Assembly (NCBI RefSeq): GCF_964340395.1
Contig: NC_135563.1
Span: forward strand, 20,473,651-20,537,650
Length of the DNA stretch: 64,000 nt
Source of the DNA: Glandiceps talaboti
Lineage: Eukaryota; Hemichordata; Enteropneusta; Spengelidae
Reading direction: 5' to 3'
Shown: in pieces, positions 1-10,316 of the stretch
How positions within the stretch are numbered: position 1 is the stretch's first letter
Layout of the letters: each line of letters starts with the position of its first letter
Notes under the pieces: generated by a model
Told to the model about the DNA's origin: nothing
Database searches by the model: none
Seen by the model: only the letters and a program-made list of their open reading frames with translations
Position numbers and translations under genes: made by a program

Positions 1-1
1 C

Positions 2-748
2 AATGTTGATGAATTGATTCAAGTTGATGACTTTCCTAACGACAACAACTTGGGTACTAATAATGTCATTGGAAAACAAACAGAGAGCGAGAGTGAAACT
101 AGTATCAAGGAAAACAACATTGATGTGACACCAGATGTTGCAGCTTGTCAGTCAGTAACACAGGGAGAATTTGTTGATAAGAATAGTATACAAGACTGCA
201 TAGCAAATCAGAATATAGATCCTTCCAACTCAGATACAAGGGAAGAAACATCAGGTGCTGATTTAATCTCTGAAAATACTTCACCTAGATTAAGTGATCA
301 CATATCTAGTGGCAATCTATTTGATGAAACTCAAGGGCCTAACCCATTCGATGAAGAACCAGGTGCAAATCCATTTGACGAAGAACCAGGTGCAAATCCA
401 TTCTATGAAGAACCAGGTGTGAATCCATTTGATGAAGAACCAGGTGCAAATCCATTTGACGAAGAAGAAAGTGTAAATTCTTCAGATGAAGCACAGAATT
501 CAAATCCATTTTTAGAGTCAACAGATATGAATGAAAACCAGGAGACATTAAATGAAGTTGGTGAACTCATAGAGGATATCTTTGATGATGTGGCTAACAA
601 ACTAGCTATCCAGAAAACACACAAGACATCGACAGAATCACAAAATAAAGATGGAGAGAAATCAGCCAGACCTAGCTCACCATTGTTGAATAAACAACCA
701 CCACAACCACCACCACCACCACCACCAGCACGAGATGTGGAAGTCTAA
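2..748 (+). CDS. C-terminal exon of an NPF-repeat protein (partial, 5' end outside window)
   Basis: The frame is open from the first bases of the window, so the true start lies upstream; a Met at base 14 would be an artefact of a TTG codon. About 248 residues are visible. From about base 316 the protein carries six NPF motifs, five in a near-perfect nine-residue repeat of the form NPFDEEPGA. Next comes a short acidic, probably helical stretch (ELIEDIFDDVANKL), then a polar linker, a proline run and the C-terminus ARDVEV followed by TAA. NPF tripeptides are known ligands of EH domains, and NPF followed by acidic residues is the form preferred by EHD-family proteins. I infer an endocytic or recycling adaptor. 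The last residues V-x-V also fit a class II PDZ ligand. The parent family cannot be named without the upstream exons. Confidence 0.75.
   Translation, partial: NVDELIQVDDFPNDNNLGTNNVIGKQTESESETSIKENNIDVTPDVAACQSVTQGEFVDKNSIQDCIANQNIDPSNSDTREETSGADLISENTSPRLSDHISSGNLFDETQGPNPFDEEPGANPFDEEPGANPFYEEPGVNPFDEEPGANPFDEEESVNSSDEAQNSNPFLESTDMNENQETLNEVGELIEDIFDDVANKLAIQKTHKTSTESQNKDGEKSARPSSPLLNKQPPQPPPPPPPARDVEV
316..520 (+). repeat. Coding minisatellite (27-bp unit) encoding NPFDEE repeats
   Basis: A 27-bp unit is repeated in frame about five times inside the partial gene. Each unit encodes Asn-Pro-Phe plus acidic residues and a Pro-Gly spacer. One unit has Tyr for Asp after NPF and one has Val for Ala, so the copies are diverging. 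The last two units lose regularity (NSSDEA, NPFLES). A copy-number-variable array would change the number of EH-domain binding sites. Confidence 0.8.
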
Positions 749-3700
749 ACAACATCCACAACCAGCACCACTGCCAGCAACACCGGCACAAGATGTTGAA
801 GTGTAGTCTAGATACAAACCCCCACTAGCTACAACATATATATAACTGACTGCCAACATGAACATTGTAAATATTTACATGATTGGGTTTTGTTGCAATA
901 CATCTTACAAGTTTTACTTTGGATGCTATACATGATTAGCCAAGCAATCCACACAAAATATAGGGTACAAATGATCCCTGGTATATGATTTGTAATTGGA
1001 ATGTTTTAATTTTAAAGATTGGGGTGTTGGTAATTGTTGTAGAATTTGACATTAGGACAAATATTATTTAGTTGAAAAATTCCTCCATTTTTTCCAGACA
1101 ATCCAAATGTGTCCCTTTCCTTATTTACAATGTGTTTAGTATTTGTAACCTACAGTTTAGGGGCCATACAGGTCACATCCATGACTTTCAATGAAATATT
1201 TACTGTTAAAATTGACTTTCTAGAAATAGTTAAATCTAAGAAACAAGTGACACAGCTCATATCTAAGTAAATCTAACAAGATCATCATGAAATCAATGCA
1301 GCTGGGATGTGAACTTGTATATTGAGTACTGATTTATATATATCATATATCAATATTTTATGTCATTAGTATGTAAACTTTACTTTAACTTATTAGTTTA
1401 TCATTTTACCAGGGAGCCCACTGTAGTTGTGGTTGAATGTTCTAGATATAGAGATAATATTACCAGACTTTCCCAGTATGTTTATTAGATGACCAAAGCG
1501 TCGTCAATCTACCAATGCAAAACTTATCTTTCTATACCAGTGTAATGCTAACATCATAAAAATTGTAAACCTTGCTTTCCGCAGACTTTTTACATAACTT
1601 GATATCGGAATTATTTACAAGTTATATTTGGGTTTTCAGCATTAATGATAGCTCATCGTCTAAAAATGTAATGTGATTGTTGATTGGCTAATTAGCCATG
1701 GAATTTAATTATTCTAATTCTGACAACCAGTTAGAACCATTGTTACATCTAGTGCAAAAGTTTCTCTTTTTTGTATGTACAAAATATATAATGTATTTAA
1801 GTCGTATTTATTACTTGTTAGAATATATTTATTTTTGTGGATGTGAAAATATTTCCTTAGTTGTTATATCAAAGTTCTAAGTATTATTTAGCAAGAAAGG
1901 AACACCACTGTGAGGAAGATTATTACTTTTGTAATCAGTGAATCATTCAGTCATTTTATCATGGGATTTTACTTTATCGCTCAAATTACCAGATATTATT
2001 GCAAACTTCCAAGTTATTACTCACATGGAGCAATATCATATGCCTAAGAGTCATCTTGGAATGTGATATTACGCCAGCAAAATCACTTTCAACTAGCTAA
2101 GACAGAAACAAACGAAACTTATTATAGCTACCATAGACATTGATATGATTACACTCACAGTAGTTCTCGCAAACCAGAGGTGATGTTTCTTTCACGACAC
2201 TGTGAAATGAACGGTACCGTAAAAGAGGCTGATGAGTAGGAGTGATTCTATCTATTGGAAGATCTATGCTGCTAGCTGTGTGTTTAGATTTCCAGTGTAC
2301 ATTTCGGGGACGTACCGTGTTTCAACTATCTTTAGTACATGGTAATCATATACACATTACCAAGTCACTGCTATCACCCATATATGTAAGCTACTATATG
2401 TATGATAATAGCCATACTTTATGTCTCTGTGAGTCTCTTGAAATTAATCGTGCCATAGTGGTATTGGTTAATGTAGGATAACCATTGCAATTACAACTTA
2501 CAAGTGAAACAGAATGATAAATTATTATGCAAGACTCACTGGTTACAAATAATTGACTATTTTTACACTGTGTTCCTATTTAAAGAAAAACTAAAAAAAA
2601 AATGCAGGTGATTCATTGGTTGAAATTTACTTACAAAGTCGCAACTTGGGAAGATTTTTTTTTGTGAGAAACACCAAAGTTTTCCTAGTTTGGTGACAGT
2701 TAGCTAAATCAAAGCTTGTGCCAATTGATATTTGTGAAGCGCAAGGAGAATTAGGAGTAAACCATATTGTTTCTGTAGTTATAAAAAATATATCAGGGTA
2801 TTGTATTTGTTCCAAGATCTATAGTTCCACAGGTTTTAAGATTGTTGAGCAGTGTACTGTCTTCATAATCTGAATTGTTATATTATTACATCAGTTTTGA
2901 GTTATTTTAATATCCATTTATTTTAACAGAGATTTAGTCTAACTTTCCTTCCATGTATAAGCCTTAGTTTTTCCTATTTTTAACAGCTTTAATGTGATGA
3001 AATCAGCTTGATGATTATAAAAATATATAATTTGTCATTTTAATCTTGAAACCTCAGTGTTTAGTTTTAAAGTGTTGGTTAGATAACTAGCAAGAAATGT
3101 CAAACACTACTTTCAAAGTCAAGTTTTTGACATGGTTTGTAAGGCTTTGTGTTCATTGACCACATTTAGTGACTTCACAAATAATGTACACTTGATAAGT
3201 AAACCTTGATGAAGAAAATGAGTTATACATTCTGTTCTATGTCTGAAATATCTCATACTTAATTATCACAAGCTGAGCTGAAAACATTCTTTACTCCAGT
3301 GAAAATACTTATAAAAAACCTTAAAGTATATATATTTATTTAAAGTATACAAGTTTGATATTAATTGATGCCGTTAGGATTATCTTCTGACATTGTTAGC
3401 ATGTGGGTTTCCCCAGTATTTCAGTATACGCATACTAAATAATATCATCAAATTGTCTACATATTATGCCTCAATACCTGGTTTTAGTTTTGCCAATACC
3501 AAGTGATAGTAAAGTATGTTTCAGTTAGTAAAATACTACAGATATACAGCAAAAATCCTCGCTCAAAAATCTTACAAACTTTGGCAAGGATTTCTTTCCC
3601 TGCCAGCTACTTGAAATGTTGTGGTCACTTATATTTCAAAGTACTCCTTGCTTGTATTATTTGATATTTTAAGTATTATGAAAATTTGAAATGAAGTAAT

Positions 3701-3870
3701 GTTATGTTATATTATCCTTGTCCAATATAATCTCTGCTGAAATAGAGTATATTTGCTATGAGATATGAACATAGAGCGTGACAAGGTGAATAAACTCTGT
3801 CATAGGAGTGAGGGCATAACTGTATCAATGGCTGGGGTACATGTGCCATAGGCCCTAGGGTAGTATGAAA
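749..3870. other. Probable 3' UTR and intergenic AT-rich sequence
   Basis: No coding exon is seen. The stretch begins with a duplicate of the upstream gene's terminal coding segment in another frame (753–806). A Pumilio-type TGTAAATA motif lies near 866. The rest is AT-rich and without long open frames. A repeat family member sits at 2165–2228. How far the 3' UTR runs is unclear: AATAAA occurs near 3789 and again near 6444. Confidence 0.4.
2165..2228 (+). repeat. Dispersed repeat with CTCGCAAACCAGAG core (copy 1)
   Basis: The core TTCTCGCAAACCAGAG is followed by a diverged TTTCTxxCxCACAxTxxGAAAT block and GGTACCGTAAAA. The same blocks in the same order occur at 30715–30815 (+) and, reverse-complemented, at 58415–58480. 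This is the most diverged of the three. The family is unknown to me. Confidence 0.5.
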
Positions 3871-4213
3871 GTGTCACATTACCTGGGATATATATGCCGT
3901 ATGGGTAACGTGTCATATTAATTTGGGTAGGGATGTACATGTCATAGGGATAGCATGTAGTTGTCACATTGGGTAGGGTGTAATTGTCACATTGGGTGGG
4001 TTGTACATACCATAGGGGTAGAGTGTAAGTTTCACATTGGGTGGGGTGTACATGCCATAGGGGTAGAGAGTAAGTTTCACATTGGGTGGGGTGTAATTGT
4101 CACATTGGGTGGGGTGTACGAGTGTAAGTTTCACATCGGGTGGGGTGTACGTGCCATAGGGGTAGAATGTACTACAGTCACATTGGGTGGAGTGTACATT
4201 GGTGTCACATTGG
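3871..4213. repeat. Minisatellite with about 20-bp TCACATTGGGTGGGGTGTA units
   Basis: The motif TCACATTGGGTGGGGTGTA recurs about nine times with point changes. It is organised into a higher-order unit that also contains CATGCCATAGGGGTAGAGTG. Open frames of 89 codons on both strands are by-products of the repeat having no stop codon. Degeneration increases toward the left end. Confidence 0.85.
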
Positions 4214-6504
4214 ACATACTTGAAAGCTAACAAACTGCCAAGTCAAATCTATTGTTTCCTCATAATGGTAGAAATAAGTGTACTTTAGGGGTTGGACATA
4301 CTTATAAAATAGCATGCTGTCATGTCAAGCATATCATTGGCTTGTTCAAATCCTTAGTGTGGGTTTATATGGCTGTGTTAACACATATTACATCAAGGTT
4401 TTTGTCATATAAATCATAATTTCACGTCCTTCTCCATTTCATGGGACAATCTTGAAATCATTGCCATAGTAACTACAAGCCATTACTCTGCTTGGAAATC
4501 ACCCAAATCTGTTAAGTTTGTTTAAAATGTTGATGTACTTGTCAATGACTGTACATGCTAAGCCCATGACAACAAATGGCTGACAGTAAGAATTCACACT
4601 TCACTCCCACTATGTAATGCTGTTGATTTTCTATATTGTAAATTTCAGTTTAAGGTCAGTTTTCTTTTTCAGCGTAATGACCTGTGACATTTGTTGGGTA
4701 AATATACAGCTTGATCATTTGGTGATCATACATTATTTAGTAGATGGTACATAAGGTCGCCACCATATTGGTTAGAAATAGTTTTAAAATTCTATACAGA
4801 GTTACTACAACAGTTACTGAAATTCAAGGATACCGCTGACTTCTTATTCCTAATCAATGAATGTGTTACAGAATCAAGATAAAAGTTGTGAATATTTGCC
4901 AATGAAATAGCTCCTTACCTACTTAATCAGCTAATGTACGCCAGGACAAGTAACATACATACATACATCGCCATGCCATGCTTCACATGCAAAATGTTAC
5001 CAGTTCTTCATTTGTGACACCTTTTGTCAAGTGGGCTGACATTTAACCCTTAACCTTTGACCTTCTCGAAACTGACTTTAACAACACATGAGTGATTGTA
5101 AATTGTAAATTTTGTGCTTCAGTTCCACAGAAATTTGGGCAGTGTTTAAAAACTGAAATAACACCATTTGATAGATGTGAACTTTACAGAGAGATGAAGT
5201 TATTTGACCGGTACTCAGAGGACTTGTTTTCTTAAATAGATATGAAGAACAACACAACTGTACAGAAAACTGTACATCTTCTGTTACTATGACAACTGTA
5301 TATGTAGGTAGATATTGGATATTGACCTTGGCATTTGCTGTGAAAGTCACCTTCATATCTACACGTACAGCATTGCTGCATATGCTGTCATTATGCTATA
5401 TAATATAATGCTGCATTCTTATATTTGCTGACCATTCTGTCTAGCTCAGAAAAAGATACAGAGACTCGACACACTCACCTGTCCAGTTTTCAACTATTTT
5501 CATGTCCAGTAATGTGTAGACTGAAGAAAAACTAGCCAGATCACCCATTCAGTGTTAGATTTTCTATTTCAATGTAGTTAGTGTAGGATAGACTTAAAAG
5601 ACCTTGGAAACTCAGCTATCCTGTAGTCGGCTTATAATGTGCAATAATGGAAATGTACTCAGTTTTATGATAAATTGATGTAATATTGACTTTATCACTT
5701 AGTATGGCAGCATTTATATATCCAACGTTTTCCCAAAATCATACACATACATACAAACGTTACATCTTTGATTTAGTAGTACATTCAGGTACAATAAGTG
5801 TGATTATTTAAGTTATAAATTGTATTTGTCATATAATTTATTTATAGTTTATTTTAAGTAGATACTTTGTGAAGTTATTCCAGTAAGTAATGTAATGTAC
5901 GGATGTTTGCAATCGAGACAAAAAAGCATGTAAAGAGTATTTTTCATGGGTGGAGGTATCAACTTAGTCCAAACCCTTTATATGGTTTCTGAGTACTTCC
6001 CTGTAGCCAGGTGTATTATACAAAATAACAAATCTCAGTTAACAGAAAATGGGATAAGGATTACACTACAGTAATTTGAACGCTGTTCTATTATCTGAAA
6101 TATGAAGAAATTGGATACCACTCTAACAAGTACTAGAAATCCATGTACTTTTTTCCTTTTGACTTTTTTAATTATACCGTACGTTTAGTGCAATGAGAAT
6201 AGATTTGGATGGGATAGTCAAGGCTCTACCCATTTTATTGGGGGTTTTTTCAAATTAAAATTGCAAAATTATTTGTGTACAGGATAGTTTTTACATTGAG
6301 TAAATGGGAATTTGATATAAATGATTTGTTTTTCTTCCTGGTGATCCAGCAATGTAAATATTAGCATGTCTGATAGCATGTACATTAAGACAAGTATTAT
6401 GTAGGTAGGGTGTAAATAATACTACATATACATAGGGTCATACAATAAAGTCATATTTCATTCCACCAGTCCAGTCTATGTAGTTTTTACTAACACAAAT
6501 GAGG
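4214..6504. other. Non-coding AT-rich stretch
   Basis: No coding exon, RNA gene or clear mobile element is seen. The sequence has short AT-rich tracts and a possible polyadenylation signal AATAAA near 6444 that could serve the upstream NPF-repeat gene on the + strand. Pumilio-like TGTAAATA motifs appear around 6353 and 6411, which would suit a long 3' UTR, but this is only suggestive. Confidence 0.3.
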
Positions 6505-7062
6505 TAGTCTTGCTGCTATACGTTCAGGCTTTCTTCCTATACGATAAGCGAACAAAGTTCGCATTGAGGGCTTGCCCGAACGTCAAGCTAATGTCATTTT
6601 CAGACTTCACATTCCATTGAGATGACATATGGCCGTGGGTTGGACCATGTATGCATATATATATGTTAATATATTCAATAACCCATGACCTCTATAATGC
6701 TAATGCTCTATAATACTAATGTCCAATATCACATGATGATAACAAATTACTAACTATTATGTGTTATCAATTTATGGTAATTGTGAGTTTGATGAGTGTG
6801 TAGACATTGTCATTCACGCATTTCAGTTAAGGCATTGGTGGTTATTTTTACAAGCCCCTCCTTAAGCTGAATATGCATGAAAAATAACCGTTGTCCTCTG
6901 TTTGTGCTTGTCACCAATGCGGTTCTCTGATTGGGAGTTATTTACATCCCAGAACTGCAGAGACGACTTTTGCTAGACCTCGGATGTTCCATCCTCGATA
7001 GCGATGTTCGGTCGTGTGTCGTATTGTATCGGAAGAACATCCGCGGTCTAGCAGATAGACTA
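6505..7062. mobile_element. Non-autonomous DNA transposon, TAGTCT family, long copy with 9-bp target duplication
   Basis: The element starts TAGTCTTGCTGCTA and ends with the inverted equivalent TAGCAGATAGACTA. It is flanked by a perfect 9-bp direct repeat CAAATGAGG (6496–6504 and 7063–7071), so both ends are precise. About 90 bp at each end match the two halves of the element at 26711–26862 in reverse orientation. The middle 370 bp is absent from that copy and contains its own inverted arms (GCATTGGTG…CACCAATGC around 6831–6921). No transposase frame is seen. TSDs of 9 bp occur in Mutator-like and Merlin-type elements; superfamily not settled. Confidence 0.8.
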
Positions 7063-7193
7063 CAAATGAGGCTGGTTTGGCCCTAAGTAGCATTTCTCAT
7101 GCTTTATTAAACCCAGAAAAGGCATTTCCATCAACCTCTCTAGAACAGAATTAGACAAATTTACAAATCTGGCATAGGAGAGACCTGCCTGAG

Positions 7194-7312
7194 ACTGGGG
7201 CAAAGCATCATGGGTAAGTAAACAATGATAGTTGGTGTCAATTGTTGGTCAAGGTTTTAAGAAGTGTGAAGCTTCAAATATTGTTTATTTACCCATGATG
7301 CCTCACTCCAGT
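7194..7312. mobile_element. Short MITE-like hairpin with arms of about 33 bp
   Basis: The left arm ACTGGGGCAAAGCATCATGG continues through GGTAAGTAAACAAT. It pairs with the right arm ATTGTTTATTTACCCATGAT and GCCTCACTCCAGT with few mismatches. The inner 22 bp (7205–7226 against 7280–7301) pair almost perfectly. About 50 bp separates the arms. No target duplication is evident. It could be a MITE or a transcribed hairpin. Confidence 0.55.
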
Positions 7313-8201
7313 GTAAAACAGCTCTTCAAGATTTGGCAACTATTGTATCTCCATTTCAGAGAGATTGTATGTGGTAGTGTCAGTGCTTTACAGTTACTGA
7401 AAAATTAACCGAAGTCAAAGCCAGCCTCACTTCTGTTATTCTTTCAGAAAGGCATCTTACCTTGACTTTCACTGCTTGAAATTACTCTAAAATGAACACA
7501 TGTATATAAACATCAGTTAGATCATAATAAATTATAGTGTAGGAAAGCTATCCATTTTATTCCAAGTGTATGTATGTCAGGGGTTACAAAGCTAAACCAA
7601 CATACTTGGTTACTGTGGTGACAAAACACAACTTGTACAAATGGTATGGAGCTCACATCATATTTCATTGAAATGTATCCACACAGGTGATATTTAAACT
7701 GTTCTTGTATAATTTATCCTTCCTTTCTGGGTGTGAAATGTTAGAATTTTTGCAAAAAAAACCAACAAAACAATTCCACTTAGTGGTTGATTTACGATTC
7801 ACAAGAACACGATCTTGTATGTTGAAAACAGTGCCCTCTTGTGGTCACATTTGTTTATGACTGGGAAGTCAGGATTGATGTTTCCATGGGAATTATAGAT
7901 ATAGCGATTGAAAGGCGATTGCAATATCTATTTCTAATCAGAAAATCCAGAAAATATACTGCCATTCAAAAAAACATGTACTTAGTGTTTAATATTGTAA
8001 GTTTATACATGAATGGGAGGAATATGGATGATGCAATACCTCTCCTGCAAAGTTACTAGTAACTACATGTTCCATCGGATGAGATCATATAATGATAATG
8101 TCGACTGAGAATGGAAAACAATTTTAAATTTATGAGGCTCTGTCATCTAGATAAATGTTTTGACCACCGTATGTGTAAAAAAAATATGTTGGGAGTTCCA
8201 T

Positions 8202-8272
8202 GCCGTGACCAGGATTCGAACCTGGGTTATTGCGGCCACAACGCAATGTACTAACCACTATACGATCACGGC
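8202..8272 (-). tRNA. tRNA-His (anticodon GTG)
   Basis: On the minus strand the 7-bp acceptor stem GCCGTGA pairs with TCACGGC. The A-box region ATAGTGGTTAGT is intact, and the B-box/T-arm reads CCAGG-TTCGAAT-CCTGG. The anticodon arm TTGCG-TTGTGGC-CGCAA presents GTG. The body is nearly the same as the standard metazoan nuclear tRNA-His, with compensatory changes in the anticodon and T stems, so it looks functional. There is no intron and CCA is not encoded. It lies 272 bp downstream of the ectoine-synthase-like gene on the same strand. Confidence 0.95.
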
Positions 8273-8544
8273 GAGCTAAACACCTCATTGATTGACATTA
8301 GAATAGCAAATTATAAGTACCAAAAAGACGTACAATAAAAATTGGCATTGTCTGAAAGATTCATATTATGGTTGTTACAGCTAGGTTTTCTTTTGTTCAT
8401 TCTCACAATTCATTGTCCTTTCTTCAATGCAATGAATACATTGATTACGAAACCAATTTAGAAATTATCATAAAGTACAATAAAAAGACAATCAAAGTAT
8501 TGCAGAGTAGGACTGCGAAAAAAAGAAATAGCAGATTGGTACGT

Positions 8545-9363
8545 TTATGGATCATAACTGGAATAACTACCATCGTGGACATGGTTCTCTGTCCCTTTGA
8601 GCACCGGGTAGAAGACAGTGAGTACCTTGGCATCTTCTTCCGCCACCAAAATATGTTTATCGTGTTCATTCATATTGTAAATAGTACCACTGTCACGACC
8701 AACACGAGTTTGTATCATTTCTCTGCCATCGTTCCATTCATAAGTAACCTTTCCAGTGATGAAGTAGGTAGACTCCATGTGATACAAATATCCAAGCTTC
8801 GTGGTGTGTCCACTTTTAGCCAAAGAGCTATGGAAACTCACTGGGAATCCATCTTTTTTCACTAGTAGACGTCGACTGTATCCATGCCCCCAGTCGATAT
8901 CTCGTTCGGTACCAATGACATCATTCAAGGACCGAGACACGATACGATCATTTGAGGGGTCAGAATCTTCACAGTAGACGATGTACACTCTCATGCGTGT
9001 CTCAGCTGATAGTTGAGCAGATACACCAGAAGACATTGCTATAAATTGGTCAGGTTTCATAGCATACGTTTGACTATTGCAAGTCTTGATACTTCCAGAA
9101 CCAGAAATACAATAGTACATGTGATTCAGTTTTGGGTTCTCTGGAGATTTCAATATCACTGTCATCTTGGTTTCAATGAATACCTCGTAAGACATGCAAC
9201 CCATTCCATCACCATCAGCTATCAGCTCTTTCCCTTCTAATTCTGTATTAGGGAGTGTGGTTATCAGGACGTCTTCTGAATGACGGACAATCATGTTTAA
9301 ATTTGGGTAGGTATTCAACAAGCCTTGGAATACAACAACTGCAATATCATAGAAAGGACACAT
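8545..9363 (-). CDS. Tandem double-cupin protein, L-ectoine synthase (EctC)-like
   Basis: A single uninterrupted frame of 272 codons ends in TAA at 8545. Met24 (9294–9292) begins MIVRHSED, where bacterial EctC proteins begin, so the likely product is 249 residues. The leading 23 residues overlap a plausible splice acceptor (TATTGCAG) and may be non-coding. Residues 141–272 carry the EctC signature: SRRLLVKKDG, SFH, the beta-strand YHMESTYFITG, IYNMNEHDKHIL and FYPVLKGTE…HDGSYS. By alignment Glu197, Tyr229 and His237 match the metal ligands described for bacterial EctC. Residues 24–140 form a second, more diverged EctC-like cupin in which these positions are His81, Ile108 and Ala116. EctC closes N-gamma-acetyl-diaminobutyrate to ectoine, but activity here is unproven. 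Bacterial EctC is about 130 residues, so this is a fused duplication. No ectA/ectB-like gene is nearby. Codon usage looks native. Confidence 0.8.
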   Translation of the reverse strand: MCPFYDIAVVVFQGLLNTYPNLNMIVRHSEDVLITTLPNTELEGKELIADGDGMGCMSYEVFIETKMTVILKSPENPKLNHMYYCISGSGSIKTCNSQTYAMKPDQFIAMSSGVSAQLSAETRMRVYIVYCEDSDPSNDRIVSRSLNDVIGTERDIDWGHGYSRRLLVKKDGFPVSFHSSLAKSGHTTKLGYLYHMESTYFITGKVTYEWNDGREMIQTRVGRDSGTIYNMNEHDKHILVAEEDAKVLTVFYPVLKGTENHVHDGSYSSYDP

Positions 9364-9426
9364 TCTCTCATTTCAATTCAAAAGTAGACTAATGACAATA
9401 CTAACTATTCTACGTTCAAAGATAAA

Positions 9427-9463
9427 GCCCCCCCCCCCCACACACACACACACACACACACAC
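9427..9463. repeat. Poly(C) plus (CA)n microsatellite
   Basis: A run of C is followed by CACACA… to about 9463. It lies upstream of the EctC-like gene on the minus strand, possibly in its 5' flank or first intron. Confidence 0.9.
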
Positions 9464-10316
9464 GGCCTGTGACTTAATTCCTTGGATTATATGTATACCA
9501 CCTTCTCGCTTTAATATACATATTACTGTAGTATATAGTGTAATTTGCCAATGACCTGCACTTTTGACAATTAATGACCTTGAATACCACACAGCACTGT
9601 GTACTGACAATCATTCCATACAAAAAATCCTCTTTACATTAATTCAATTCAACGTAGATATGTGGCATATCATACAGGTTTAGGGACACTTACATTCATG
9701 CAGACTTGATTGGGTGCCAGGATGAATGATGTCTTTCTGTTGCAAGATGAAGTCGATCAGGGTACAAATGACAAATGTATATGTACATTTCTGTACAAAG
9801 TCTTCGTTCTGTGCAAATAGCTATTTTCATATGCATGGGTTAGCATATCGGGAAGGACACACCCTGTTCTTACTTGTATATTGGATATTTCGTATCAAAT
9901 TCGTTATAGATTCATTATAATCTATCAAAACTCCTAGCACGAGATGATACATAAACTTGATCACTCTGGTTTGGTAGAAAAGTGTAGCAGTGTTGGAGAG
10001 ATTTTTTGTCAAACAAGACGATGTTTGTTTCAGGTTTCCTACGTTTCGTTACAGCCCAAAATCGGGATCACATACCCCTGACCCTCTATGCTACAGAACT
10101 TGTGACCTGAGCTATAAGGACAACATTCACAATATTCATTATCAAACGTCACATTACTGTCTATACATATGCGATTCCTTGTCCGTAATGTGATAGATCA
10201 GAGCCTGAGGGCCCTTCTAACATGTCCAATTTACAAATATCCAAATTACAATACCTAATAGTCAATCTCGGTTGTGACTCGTACCGTAAAACGACCCAGT
10301 CTTCGTACATGAGCGA
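9464..10316. other. Non-coding stretch upstream of the EctC-like gene
   Basis: If the EctC-like gene has a 5' non-coding exon it would be here on the minus strand, but no TATA–Inr pair or strong donor stands out. Short open frames on both strands have no recognisable homology. Confidence 0.3.

Noticed and set aside
3961-4233. Overlapping 89-codon open frames on both strands
   Set aside because: They arise from a tandem repeat unit lacking stop codons; the peptides are repeats of the minisatellite, not a protein.
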